DNA of 64,000 nt. Origin: Sipunculus nudus (Eukaryota; Annelida; Sipuncula; Golfingiida; Sipunculidae). The notes below the pieces were generated by a model that did not search any database, was not told the origin of the DNA, and worked only from the letters and a program-made list of their open reading frames with translations. This document shows positions 49,000 to 61,599 of this stretch, piece by piece. A program made the position numbers and the translations under genes. Each line of letters begins with the position of its first letter. The stretch's first letter is position 1. The stretch lies in assembly GCA_026874595.1 (NCBI GenBank), contig CM049307.1, positions 50,899,370-50,963,369 of the forward strand, in the 5' to 3' direction.

Positions 49000-51650
49000 A
49001 ACACATATAAATAGAATCACAGGCGTTTTTCTTTTGTGCGGCTATTATTTAAATTCTATTGTTACACAGAACTTTAGAATTTGATGCAAATGAAGGAAGC
49101 TAATACGATAAAGGATAACATTTATGATAATACGTCCACATTGGGTTCCTCTGGAATCATACGAATGAGACCTCTATAAAGAAGTTAAGAAGGTGTCGCC
49201 GATAGAAGAACGTAATGCAAATAGAATGTTAATGCAACATTGTTAACATCACTGTAACGGTGTACTCAGATCATTCTAGTGTTATTTGACCCCATTCTTG
49301 TTTTTCTTTACTTCTACAGCTGATGTTGAAAAATGACTATATATAAACGGTTAATTAAAAGGAATATATGTAAACTATTATGATAAATTACGTTTTCCAT
49401 ATAATACTACTACATATAGCCCAACTCTGCTAATGCCTATGTATTTCTATGAAGATCAGCGAAAATAAATATCAAATAATCTTGATCATTTTTATTTATC
49501 TATCCTGCTTTTTAAACCTGTTTATGTTTTCTTTCATTTCGTTCATGAACTGACACACGATGGCATCTCGTGTATAGAAAGTAGTATGCTGAGATTGAAA
49601 AAAAGACAGGTCATGTATAATTTTAAATTGTTTTGCATAATTGCAAATACAACGGGGGGAAATGGGGAGAATGAGTACGCTGAGAGGGCAAACTGAGTAG
49701 GCTCTTTATGGCTTTAATGTTTTTCTACGGACCCTGAGCTAATAAAATACATGCCAAGGTTTGCTTATACCCATAACTAGTGGTAAATAATATACATATA
49801 TACGACCAGAACCTAACGCCGACAGTAAATAATCATTCTTTAAACTAATAATGTAAAATTCTCATATTTGGAGCCAGGTCATGTTATTAATAAAAACTGA
49901 AACAAACAAAGACCTCGAGGTAACAACAAGCTGGAAAAAGAATTAAGGATCTATAGCTAGCGCCTAGATAAATGACAAAAGATTGGATGGCAGGTGTCAT
50001 CAAGGTGTGATCTTCAAACACATTTCAATAATGCCAACATTCTCAAGAGAAATACGTGTCCAGAATATACATTAAATTGAGAAATTCCTCTTTGTGAGGC
50101 ATGAACAGCACCGCAATCTCAGGCGGTCTACCGTCCATTTATTCACAATCTAGTGGATCAGGTTTGCGGCCTCTTGTGTATTGGATAACCTATTGAAATA
50201 CTACGACATGCTCCGGCGCAATAACCGGCCGCCTGAATGACAGTTATTTTCTGTATGTCTTTTCGTCTCCAATTTCACCGTACCATGTTGACAATACCAC
50301 ATTGTTCCCTGAGACAGACGGGGAACTATAAAAAAACCTGCGTTTACTTCTGTGTAGATTCACCAGGGAAAAGACTAATTCCACAAACGAGCCCTCGATC
50401 TCGCCCATTGTAACCAGAAACTGGAAAAAAATAAAGAAATATGTATCTGAAATGTCTTCTTCGACATTTATAGCAAAGATTCTCTTATGGAAATTACCTT
50501 TTTTTCTTTGTATATTTTAGCCCCCCTCCGAAGTACGTCAACACGTATCTTTTTACGGCTGGAGAATATACTCGAAGTTTTTTGTTTTCCCTGTATGCAA
50601 TGTTATTCGAACATAGCGTTTTTCGTTGTATTATTATCTATCCATTCCTCAGTGACAAATTTATATTTTAACCCGATAAAAATATCCGGTTACTAATTGA
50701 GTTGTGCATCAGTCCAAAACTACGGAAGGTGACAGCTAAACTAGGTGTAGTTAGGTGTGCAATTACACCTTAATTACCTAGTGATAGGGAAAGTAACTTT
50801 AATTAGTTGACGGACTATAATTTCCGCACGCCACCAATAGAAGAAAGATATGTCCTGATGCTTTCTAGATGAGGCAAGAATGGGAAAAAATAGTCTACAT
50901 AAAAGGCTGCCTTTCCGTCATAGTGTAAACAAAAAGATTAACTTATTTGTAAGGATGTGGAAATTTGTATATTGCAACTTGCTCTTCTTTAAAAAGTTTG
51001 CCGGGTAAAAGTTAAAAATGGACGAAATAAGCATGTCGTGTTAATAAACGTCCAGAGACAAACACCTGTTGACGGATCCATAATAATGTAAACCAGTTCC
51101 TTAATCATTTCTTCCAGCTGCGTTTGTCTTGGATTTAGCAACCAACTCCAACAGTTCTTTGTTTCAAGTTTTTTTATTGCCTTTTTAACTTTTATCCGTA
51201 TATTGTATAGTTTCGATATATGGCCATCACATCTAAATGAAACAAATTAATTCGTATATTGTGCCTAATTCAAAAGCAGCCTGGATCTGTTGCTTGCCTG
51301 AATCCCAGTATTAAAGCTTAAATAACTATTATTTACCATCAATATGCACCTTGCTCGATTAGAAATAAAATAGATCGTACTCAAGAGATAATACGCTACA
51401 GAATCAGCAAAGGAGAGTCAGCAGAATAATTTAAAAAAATAAGCAAAATCAAGACCGGTAAATTTGGAAATACCGAGTCTATTACCGCGAATGAAAATGC
51501 TTCCACCAGAATGATTCTTAATAAAAAAATATTTTGCTGACCATGATAAGTATATAAGAATCCAAACCTGCTCAGTTTTGTTGTGAGAGGATATCGTGAA
51601 ATCTGGACCAACTAAATATTGTCAAATCTATAACCCTGGTTATTCTAAGG
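49000..51650. other. No feature recognised
   Basis: AT-rich with scattered short frames; no domains, no strong repeats. Confidence 0.35.
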
Positions 51651-51656
51651 ATAGGG

Positions 51657-51784
51657 ACCCCCCCCCCCCCCCCTGCTCTCAAGCACCAATATTATTTTAA
51701 CCAATTTTAAACCATGACAGGTAAATTGCTCGGAATAGTAATCCAATAGTCATCTATAATAGCGCTGACCCCCCCCCCCCCCCC
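51657..51784. repeat. Two poly-C tracts
   Basis: C runs at 51657-51673 and 51769-51784, about 110 bp apart. Confidence 0.9.
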
Positions 51785-51957
51785 AACCGCAAAAAAATCC
51801 TCGATCCGTCCCTGCCAAGGTTTGAATATTGATAGCCACTTTTCATCCTGGCATTAGGATTGCAAATCAATAGCAATATCAATCAGTCTTTCTGCTTTGT
51901 GAAAATCCTTGTATGCTTGCGGAGAACCTAATGTCCTAGTCCAATATAAGCCCGGAT

Positions 51958-52262
51958 GAACACGGCAGTCCCGGAAAGTGTCGGATCAAGATCCGGGATG
52001 ATCCGTGCTCATTTTTGGGTTTTCGACAACAACACGGCAGCTACACAAACGAAACCGGGCAAACACGGATGACCAAGGACCAAAAGTCACGGCAGAACGA
52101 CGGACCAACAAGGACCAACACGGCAGTTTTGAACTTCCCAAAACTGCCGTGTTGGCCTCCCTTAGCCGCAAGGACCTTCCCGGACAATCAGGACCAACAG
52201 GGATCCCCGCTGACCATCATGGCGCCTACACGGTTCACACGCCGGATCGTGACGGATGTGAT
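51958..52262. repeat. GC-rich CACGGCAG repeat region with perfect hairpin
   Basis: CACGGCAG occurs four times (about 51961, 52032, 52088, 52119), mixed with AAGGACCAA and CCGGA motifs. At 52115-52155 a perfect 17-bp inverted repeat (CCAACACGGCAGTTTTG) with a 7-nt loop is present. Long open frames here are on both strands and carry no domain. Confidence 0.7.
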
Positions 52263-53507
52263 CTGGAACTTATATTGTGCCCAAATATAAGCTTTTGAAA
52301 ATCAGTTATATTAGAGATCTAGCGCTAACAGAACATGACATAAGAAAACACTGGAAAAAAGAAAATATTTTAAATCAATGGTTTTGCTATTGGGGAGGGT
52401 AGGTAGGTCTGATCACAATTTAATTTCCTAAATATGAATAACGAAAGAAACTCCTCAACCCTATGAGCCTCCCCTTCGTACGGGGGGCTGTCTAAATTTA
52501 AGCCCGTGTCACGTGATTGGTTCCCTCGTGTTTCTCTTTTGTAGGTGAGACAAGTAACTAAAGATCTACATTGAGAAAACAAGAAGGAATTCGGAAAACG
52601 AGTCGGGAATCAAACGGCCGGAGGTGGACGCATACAAATATCGCTGATAAGTCAGTGACGACCAGCTTAATGTGGGCAGTGTTTGGAAAGAGCTGATATA
52701 TCGTCGCTTTGAGATACAACAAAGCTTATAAAACAACCATCTGTATGGGGACCGATCTATAATGCATACAGCGCTGGTTTACCAGCCGGTTCCTTATGGT
52801 ATGGCAGGTGCAGTCAATCATGACAACAGCTGGCCCGGGACCACTGCAGACTGCTATTAATTTTAGTCAAGAACTTCTCCCGTTCCCGAGGCCAATCAAC
52901 CAAGTCCCTTCAGGGGTGTTTTACTTATCGATTTCGTTCAAGACCAGTCTTTTATTTACATAGTCCCAACCAAATAGTCCCATTACCGAACTCTGGCAAA
53001 GCGCGATTACAGCTCATGCTTGCGGTAACACGCCGCGCGTACTGTCTTCCTCTCCTTCCGCAGCCAACTACATGTGTTGTCATGGGACCACGGCGCAGTT
53101 AAACCTATTGTCTCTGATGGAATGTGCAGATGCCATGTTTTTTATACTTCCAAGAAATTGGCATAGCTGCTCTTGGAACAAAGACACCAAAATATACTTT
53201 CTCACGTTTTCTTGGTTAGCATCAACAAAATTAGATAAAAAAAGGATTTTTTTTCAAAATTAATATACTGCCTCACAGTGAACGCCTCTCGCATGTCAAA
53301 TTACAAATTATAAGATTTTTTCAAAGTGTCATATGAAATATGATAATCCTCTAACTTTAAAAAAATATACAGCAGCAGTGCTTTATTGTAAATGATTTTG
53401 ATACCGAAGGGTTACAGCAATAATTAAGGCCAGAGTACCTAGTTAAACATGGCTGACATATAATCAGATTCTTCAGTTTCCTTTTCAAAATTTAAAAAAC
53501 CTATGTG

Positions 53508-53562
<55 letters not shown>

Positions 53563-54619
53563 ACCAGCTAAAACCAATACTTTACCGTTTAAAAAGATAT
53601 CCTTTAAAAGATAAATAAAAATAATCCTTTACTCTCATCTGAAACCTGATCAACATATCGTTGCTGTTTACACCTAAGGTATCATCTGACCTGGAACATT
53701 TTCAAAATACAATATGTATTTATTCACTTTAAGCCTAGCATTTTACAGCCCTGAATAAAATGTACTTGAATAAAATGTACTATGAATTGTTATCATTCCT
53801 ACATTCGAGAAATATTTGATCATTTATCGTTATTATAACATTTTCCAGGGTAGTTCATACCAGAGGGGTTTTCTGTTATAACCGGTGTAGCGATTTTAGA
53901 TTACCCCCGTTTCATATTACCCGTGGGTGGATTACACATTGACAATCACTTGGTTACGTAGTTGAACTAAGAGCGATATGGAATGTCAAGCAGACCGAAA
54001 AATTCCTGTAGCAATTCTGCTTATATTCATTCGCTATAACAGATTAAGATAGCCCGGGTGATATAGATAATCAGGACGCATGATTCAAGTAAACAGTTTA
54101 AATAATTAAATGTGCCACAGTAGATAACAGTCATCGCGTGTTGAATTATCGTTACCAAACATGAAGGTAAGATTCAACCGATATCGGTTACTATATGAAA
54201 GGTAATTTGATTTACTTCCTACTCATGTTCAGCTTATGAAATGATTCCCTTGCAGACTTTAGAACTGATTATACAAAATAGCATTTAATAAGATCTTTAA
54301 CCAGGTATCGTCACGTCTACCTTCGAATATGTTCCACCTACGTTGTTGATGTTGTTTTACAGTATTAGACATGGGCCTATTGCACTGAAACCCTGGGGAA
54401 TTATAAATAGAAAATCGCATGTTTGCTAAAAATTCAATAATACTTTGACATTTTACTTATATGGACCGGCTTCGAAGCCAGAAAATTACAGGTAATATAG
54501 TAAAATATCAATAAAAATCCAGATTTGTTTTTAAATCGGCCCGTACAATGTATACTTGTTCTTTATTCATGAAATAGAGTGGCTCGCTGAATCAAGGTTT
54601 GTAAAAGCGTAACTTCCAT
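52263..54619. other. No gene recognised; (AT)n inside
   Basis: Only an (AT)n tract at 53509-53559 stands out. Confidence 0.4.
53509..53559. repeat. (AT)n microsatellite
   Basis: Uninterrupted AT dinucleotides for about 50 bp. Confidence 0.95.
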
Positions 54620-54771
54620 TGTTACGGGGTGACATAAAAGCGGACCGAAATGTCTATAGAAGCTTGCTTTGCTAGCGAAGCGGTTGGTACGCCGGACTTG
54701 TGCGCCACCGACCTGGGTTCGACTCCCGGATCGGCCTAGGATTTTCCCCTCAACAAACTGTCTTCGTAACA
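54620..54771 (+). mobile_element. tRNA-headed SINE-like element, copy 1
   Basis: Bounded by TGTTACG and CGTAACA. Inside are TAGCGAAGCGGTTGGTACG (A-box-like) and GGGTTCGACTCCC (B box, 54715-54727) at tRNA-like spacing. The acceptor stem does not form, so it is a tRNA derivative and not a working tRNA gene. Confidence 0.55.
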
Positions 54772-54890
54772 AAATGGTGGCTCGTCCAACGTGACGGTAA
54801 ACTTTGTGGCCCAGGGAATAAGCTCACTAAAGTGTGACTCCTGGGATAATTAGTCTTGTTCTGATAGCAGAACGCTCTTAAGAGGGGGTG

Positions 54891-55006
54891 TGTTACGGGG
54901 TGACATAAAAGCGGACCGAACTGTCTCGCTAGTGAAGCTTGCTTTGCCAGGGTTCGACTCCCGGATCGGCCCAGGATTTTCCCCTCATTTATTTGTCTTC
55001 GTAACA
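54891..55006 (+). mobile_element. tRNA-headed SINE-like element, copy 2 (internal deletion)
   Basis: Same ends as copy 1 and the same TGACATAAAAGCGGACCGAA block, but the segment between the boxes is shortened. GGGTTCGACTCCC is kept. The copies lie 271 bp apart start to start. Confidence 0.55.
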
Positions 55007-58000
55007 CCACAGAAATGTAAAACCCACAATACTGATCATTTTCAACCTGAACTAAGATTTTCCCCAGCCACAATACATTTAAATTTTATTGAAATCCATT
55101 CGGTCAAGAATATTTTCAGATCTTGTACGAAAACAAATATTTCCATCAGACGAACAAAAATTGATGACAAAATAGTCTCCAACCAACTTCGTCTGCTGAT
55201 ATATAAAAATAAGAGAACATTTTTGTGAACAGGCACTGTGAACAGGTACAGTTGATGGAATAGACAAAAATATAAAATCCAAAACTGCTGGGTTCTTGAG
55301 AATAAAAAAAATGCAAACTGTTAATTAACAAGGAGACTATTGAGAACCGACACATAAGAGCTTTAACATTTAACCGAGCAATCTTCTAATTATAATAGCA
55401 GGCTTGGGATACCCATAGAGAGATATTTCATCTAATATCGCCCATTCTTAAGGCTCGTCTATCGATAGACCGTCGACATGTGCACACGAAGAACTTCATT
55501 AGCTTCCTAAATGAATGATGACCGATATATCTTTTGCTTTTTTTAAAGGATGTTTTTCGGGCGGAGATAACCTCTTATAGAGAGTGATATTTTGATACAT
55601 CGATACATCGTTTATTCCTGAGCATTTTACTCATATCAAAATACAAGATAATTGAGGTTGTTATTTCAATAATGATGCTGTCATGTGCCCAGAATATGAA
55701 GCGTATACTTGCATTCCCTGCAAAAATCAAAAACTTTGCTTTGACGTTTTACCTTTTGAACTCTCACCTTTGTCTCGATTTCGTTCTAACAGAAATAAGT
55801 GGGTTCCTACTTTTCATAAATTAAATATATATGCAGAGAAAAAGCAAGAGAACGGTTTTTCATTATATTAAATTCGGTATTACGGACTGATTAATCCCAC
55901 AAAACCTTTATATGAAGTGCTTGTAAAATGTGCAAATCAAATTGTTAATCTAGTGACTGGTGAAAACGTGCTGTACTCTTCTGTTCTATTGGCTGTCGAC
56001 TGGCCATAAAATTTGCTCGGCACCATGGAATTCAATAATTATTCAGGAAAGCTATTTGCACTTCCAATCGCACGGATAATTAAAGTCTTGCTAGGCAGTG
56101 TGGGAGCTTATTCAGAATAATAATTGCGCCATTTAAAATACATCAGATTTCCTAAGTTTTTATGCTTGACATTATGTTCAACTTGGGTTTGTCGTTCTCT
56201 ACAGAGCTGCATGCTGCTTGATTATGTATCTGGCATATCTAAATCCATTGCAAACACTTTTTCAAATCAGTAATTCTAATCACCGGTTATTAGAGAACTT
56301 TATTACCAAGCGCAAGGAAAAACGCTGCATCCTTCCAATGAATCACCCGTTAAATGTCAAGGCAATTATGGTTTCTTTCTAACATTCCTGATTATCGATT
56401 GTGGTCCCTCCCTTTCTGTCCACAACAATAAACCAGCTTTCCTAAAGCCAGTAAAAAAGAATACCGAAGTCATCAGAAGGCGGACGGAATTGCTTTGGGC
56501 CAAAGCGTGCCTGCAGTATAGTATTTCACTGCAAACCTTTTTAAGATGCTTTCCATTTGATCTATACAAATAAACTTGTAATACACGTAGCAAATTGAAG
56601 CAGAGAATTCTTATTTAAACCTTTTAACCATACATAGGAGTGTTTCTTTCTGTAGAGAATTATATGAAGCTAAAGTGACAGAGGGAAGGCAAAAGTAGAA
56701 ACACATAAAGTATATACACATCTTTTAAAAAGATGGGATATGGGATTTTCTTTTGGAAAACACTGCATCAAACCATGAAATGTCAAGTTTATCATAATCC
56801 ATCACTGAAAATTCTGTTGCTTGTCACGAGAGAACTGTGACCAAGATATTTACCGCACATGCAAGTAAAGAGTATTACTAGATTATAGTTTCTATCATTT
56901 ATTGAACATTAATACTGAGTATCATATATAGGTGTTAGCGTGAGAATTTAGTTTAGAGAAAACAGGTGTCTCAATTGATGAAAGTTTCTGTACAGTTTTA
57001 AGTCTGTGGGAATGGATTCATGTCTAGACGGTTCCTGTAGTAACATTGTTTATTGTACACATCAAAGGCAACGCACCTGCATACTCGATTTTGTCGCAAG
57101 TTGACTTTGAACGTCAGTGTCTGTGGACGGCCACGAAGATACCTCTCCAACGGACTTGAGAGTAGTTATCGTATTTACAGGACTTGTAAACCGTCGATAT
57201 GTTTCTACCGTGGTGTGGGGCCAGTAACAGACCATGACAATATATACTCGAATCGTGAATGGTACTGAATATTGTCGTGCACGGTGGCATATTCAGGTAC
57301 ATACTGCTGGATAAATCCCTGGTTCATCTGCTTTGAAAGACATTTCTTACGTGTTCTAACAGAGAAGGTCGTGAGCCTATATGTCAGTGCTCTCAGGATT
57401 GTTCCTTGAAGGGCAATATGTGAAAAACTGGATAATTTTGTAAAATCCTGAATATTTCCTTTTTTTGGCACTCTCCAAACTACATTATTTTCATACCTTG
57501 GAAATATATTTTCCCCTTTGTCGGTGGTCTTGTGTGTCTGTTAGCAATTTTAAGCAAAAATGTTATCAACATTTAATGATGATTTTTTTATGTTTGTTTT
57601 AATATTTTTAAAAGAACCTTATTTCCACCACGACAAACAATATAATAAATGAACCCAAAAATAGCACCTCACACACTTCTAAATGTTATTGTTTCATGAT
57701 CAATTTTTTTTTATTTTTTAATCCGACTCTATCTGCCTGAATAAATAAGTTGCTCACTGCTCATTGAATGCCTCGGAAATTCCGTACCACTGTTTTATGC
57801 TTAGCTAAACCCAGTTTCAACCTTTGCTCTCAGCCTTAGTACTTCATCTTCACGGGCTAACCCCTGGCTGACGTCTGCGGACCATGGAGGTGTTTAAATC
57901 ACTGGTTTTGTTGACGTATGTCCCCGTAGTGCCAACGATATTTGGCCCATTACTACCTCGAGTTGAAAATTTATACCTTCCAGTGAAAAGACAGCGATAA

Positions 58001-58599
58001 ATATTTGCTTATAAGAAACTGTGTGCTAGTCTACTTATCGCCTTCTTTAAACAGCCCAGTCCTTCGCAGCCTTTGTTTGAAGTTGGTGGATTAAACTTTT
58101 AACTTTATACTTTCAAAGTAGAGTACTTATGTATCTGAGTATGTATAGGAATAAAGGTCTAAAGCTGCGTGTACTTTCCCCGCATTATGCGGAGAATTGG
58201 ATCCGCATACCGCGCGCGGTATATAATGACCATGGGACCTGGTTATTATGTTTTTTTTACATATGAAAGCAGCGTGATCTGGCGGGTTTTGATATCACAA
58301 TGCTCAAAGCGGAATGTTTTACCGAGCGTAAAGTTAATGGCTCACGCTAATTTATACTGCGTTCTGCTGCCGCAGTCCAATAATGCGGGCCAAGCAAACG
58401 CAGCTTATTATTTTTTATTCAAACAAAACTGGATGTCTCTTTTCAATTTTAATTACATATAATTTTAGTTTCAAATGCAATTTCTAGCATAATCCAAACA
58501 AATTATGCAACAGAGGCGTGCCCTTTTCGCCAAAGGAATTTTAACAATACATAATATTGTTATTATGAACAATAAAATAATAAGCTTCCGCCATTCATT
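55007..58599. other. No feature recognised
   Basis: Scattered frames of 60-110 codons without domains or splice context. Confidence 0.35.
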
Positions 58600-58830
58600 T
58601 GTTCGGCCCATATTCAAAGGTTCATTCGTGCATAAGTGACTGTTCATTAGTGAATATTCCTTTAAACGTTCCTCGAGCCGAATTATCTGCCGGACCCACA
58701 TAAAAATCCTATCATTTCTTTATTGGCCAGTTCCCGAAATGCCCTGAAAATTTCATGGGATTCCTTTCAGGATTGCGTGAGTTAATAAAAACGATAATAT
58801 AAACGAACGGGAACTCTCTTGGTGGAGGAA
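58600..58830 (-). repeat. CCTCCGCCAAG-family repeat, inverted copy
   Basis: The plus strand reads GGCCCATATTC, GGTTCATTCGTGCATAAGTG, CTGAAAATTTCATGGGATTC and CTCTTGGTGGAGG, the reverse of the blocks at 10109 and 42704. It is uninterrupted at the point where the 42918 element sits in the other copy. Confidence 0.65.
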
Positions 58831-59150
58831 ACTTTATCCTCATGAATGTCATCCTTGTATGGTCCAAATCGACCCATATACAACAGAGATATTTTAGACT
58901 TCAGACTTGCCGATCACGACCTCTTCAATTATAATTTCGAAGGGATGTATAGTCGAATACTAATTGCCAATCTTATGACTTTCTGATATTTTACGCCATG
59001 CAAATTGAGTATATGAAGGGAATTATTCCTTTGACGTTCCCCGGGACTATCGGCAAAAGGTAAATTATCCTTAATTACGTTCGTTACTGGCACAGATCAC
59101 ATGTCGATGTTATTTTACTTGACGTTTAGTGGAAAGTGTTACATTAGTAA

Positions 59151-59479
59151 ATGTCCTCAATTCCTCTGATAGTGTAATATTACTTGTAAGAATGTTATGA
59201 CTACATAAATATATATATATATATGTATGTTTAAATAGATATAAATATATATGAATGCACTTTATAAGTGAATTATGAATTACAAGGCATTTTTTTTCAC
59301 CACATTAGTATCAGTTACTGTGTTGTCCTTGTCTATGTATATTGTAATTATGTATGTATATGTACATAAATGTTGCCTATTTCTGTCTATGTTTATGTAT
59401 ATGTATTATGCCAATAAAAAAAAAAAAAAAAAAAAAAAAAAACATAAAAAAAAAAAAAAAAAAAAAATGTCCTCAATTC
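59151..59479 (+). mobile_element. Poly(A)-tailed non-LTR retrotransposon insertion with target duplication
   Basis: ATGTCCTCAATTC occurs at 59151-59163 and again at 59467-59479. Between them lie about 250 bp of AT-rich sequence ending ATTATGCCAATAAA and a long A tract (59414-59467) broken once by CAT. An AATAAA, an A tail and a 13-bp duplication are the marks of target-primed reverse transcription. It is a 5'-truncated LINE 3' end or a SINE; no coding part remains. Confidence 0.8.
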
Positions 59480-59734
59480 TTAAGAAGTAACAGCTACTTT
59501 TTTCCATTAAAGGGACCCATTCCGATATCTGACGTTTAATAAATGAAGACCATTTCATGACTTTTTACAAAAAAAGCTGAAAAGAGCCGATCCCCTGCTG
59601 GATAGGTCTTCACTTTGTTTATAGAAACGTTTTTTATAACATGTGGGGGACCCGCTAAAGTTTCGTAATCCAAACACGTCAAACAATTATATCAGTTTGC
59701 AAAGCAGAGTTTTTACAAATGACAGAAGATGAAT

Positions 59735-60230
59735 ATACCTCACAAGCTCCCAACAACTACAAAAAGTGTCCTTCAGCGTCCACACATGCGCATCAGTCAG
59801 TTGCTTGTACATGTTTTTTTTCTGTTCGTCAAAATGAGCACGTGCTGTGTTTACTTGCAGCTTGTGGATAAGCAAGCCCATATATACGTGACAGGGGCGT
59901 TCTAAAAACTTTTCCTAGCAGGAATTACTTTGCAGTCATCAATACGTTTTTAGGGCAAGCATAACTAACATAAACTGTACAATTTAGACATGTAAATGAT
60001 TTGCTTAATAACCTTCAGCGGGATGACTTTCAATTCCAAGGTACCAAAGTTACTTAAATCTGCTCTTTTATGGCCACAAAATTTACAGGTGTTGGCATTC
60101 ATGAGTATCACCTTGTCTGTAATAACCAAAGGTAGTAAGCATTGAACACGAACAAAATTGAGTTTGTTCATTGAGATTGAAAGCGAACCATCTAGTGGTA
60201 ACTGTTCACGACTTGCCACTATGATCTCAT
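59735..60230 (-). other. Possible exons of an unrecognised minus-strand gene
   Basis: Open frame about 59990-60228 reads REQLPLDGSLSISMNKLNFV and later MNANTCKFCGHKRADLSNFG. A second frame at about 59735-59865 reads ARAHFDEQKKNMYKQLTDAH and ends ELVR before gtatattc. The first has a CxxC of a zinc-ribbon kind. The composition looks protein-like, but no family is recognised and the splice site joining them is unclear. It could equally be an old mobile-element gene. Confidence 0.25.
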
Positions 60231-60320
60231 TTTTGTTTTATGGGAGGGTGCTGATTGGCAATTGTATAATCCATCAAAGGAGCCATTTTTGGATCGCATG
60301 CAGGAAATATTCAGTTCCCG

Positions 60321-60762
60321 ATAAAGGGGGTTTCACACCGGGCCCAGAGATGCGTAGTGCGGCGTACCGACTACGCCGAGCGTACGCTGCCCTACGCTGC
60401 GCCTACGCTGACCTACGTGGCAGTACGCAAAGGGACACAAAGGGGTACGCGAAATTGACGCAAAAAATTAAACCTGTTTATTTGTTTCGCGTACTGTCGG
60501 CGTAGAGCACTAGTCGTAGAAAATAAGCAGTTTTTACGTACGTCTACGCAACACTACGCTTCTGTACGCTACTGTACACCAGGCTAAAGCAAGAGTACCC
60601 TACCCCACGCCAGTCCGAAGAAATGAGTCAACGTACGCGAGCCTATGCAAACTACGCCGATCCTTCGCGTAGCAACATTTTTCTTTCAAAGTACGCAGCC
60701 TTGTTGCAACCACTAATGTAATAATGTTCACTCTTGCAATAAATGGTGCCCGGACCCCCTTT
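60321..60762. repeat. TACGC-rich island bounded by GATAAAGGGGGT inverted repeat
   Basis: About 20 copies of TACGC or GCGTA within 340 bp (60345-60690), on both strands. GATAAAGGGGGT near 60322 and its exact inverse ACCCCCTTTATC near 60751 bracket it. It is CpG-rich in an AT-rich region. The right bracket is also part of a separate repeat (next entry), so the boundary is uncertain. Confidence 0.5.
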
Positions 60763-61115
60763 ATCAGCCGCCGCAACCTTTTTTAAGGGGTTCAGACCAT
60801 ATTTAGCGACCTGGAGCCCCCCCCCCCCTTTTCCGGACCTGGGGATCTTTTATAGGCTTTCTCGTTAGTCTTCTTGGGTTAGACCCCCCTTTACCTAAAT
60901 CCTGGATTTGCCCCTTACTTTACTCGGGATTTATCTGATGTACCTAAAGCAAGACAACTGCGCGTCAAAAGGGTATCAGTACCTCACAATTAGGCGCACT
61001 GAAAATCTTTCTAACAGAATCAGAAAATATACGGTAGATTAGAAGCTGATCCGGGGGGGGGGGGATCCAGGGGGTCCCCCCCCCCCCCCTTTACAGCAGC
61101 CGCAACCTTTTTCGG
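60750..61115. repeat. CCCCCTTTA-CAGCCGC repeat pair with C/G runs
   Basis: CCCCCTTTATCAGCCGCCGC and CCCCCTTTACAGCAGCCGC, both followed by AACCTTTTT, lie about 330 bp apart, with several poly-C and poly-G runs. Confidence 0.5.
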
Positions 61116-61599
61116 ACAATCACATTTTACATTAGGCTATTTCTGCTTAATTTTTGTTTTTGACTTCATCCTCGTTATAGGAACCAAAACATCAGTCTGT
61201 ATTCACAATAACGGCACATAGTATATTAACATAACAAGTTTACTTTATGCAAGAGAGTAAGTAAAGGAATATGAGTTTATTCATGTTTGGCTGAAATATT
61301 AAGACAAATTAAAAGTTCAGATGCCACGGGAAACTATCATCAGAAGGCCACGAAAAGAAATGTTCGTTCAACGGGATCTGGGAACCATAAATATGATGCG
61401 ATTGTTTCACACGACACATTGAACTTGCCATCTTGCCCCCCCACCCCCCACCCCCCAAAAATAAAAATGTGCTTCAGATCCTGAAAAGGTTTATATGCTC
61501 AGTTCTACATTAAGTCCATTTTCCATACCTTAAATAATTATTTTTGAGTTCGTTTCATTTCACAAATTAAATTTTCGTGTTAAGTCAGTAAATGTATTT

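Noticed and set aside
51986-52298. Overlapping frames of 60-97 codons
   Set aside because: They arise from GC-rich CACGGCAG repeats on both strands and lack domains.
54666-54740. Functional tRNA gene
   Set aside because: The A and B boxes are good but the acceptor stem does not pair; a second damaged copy shows a repeat.
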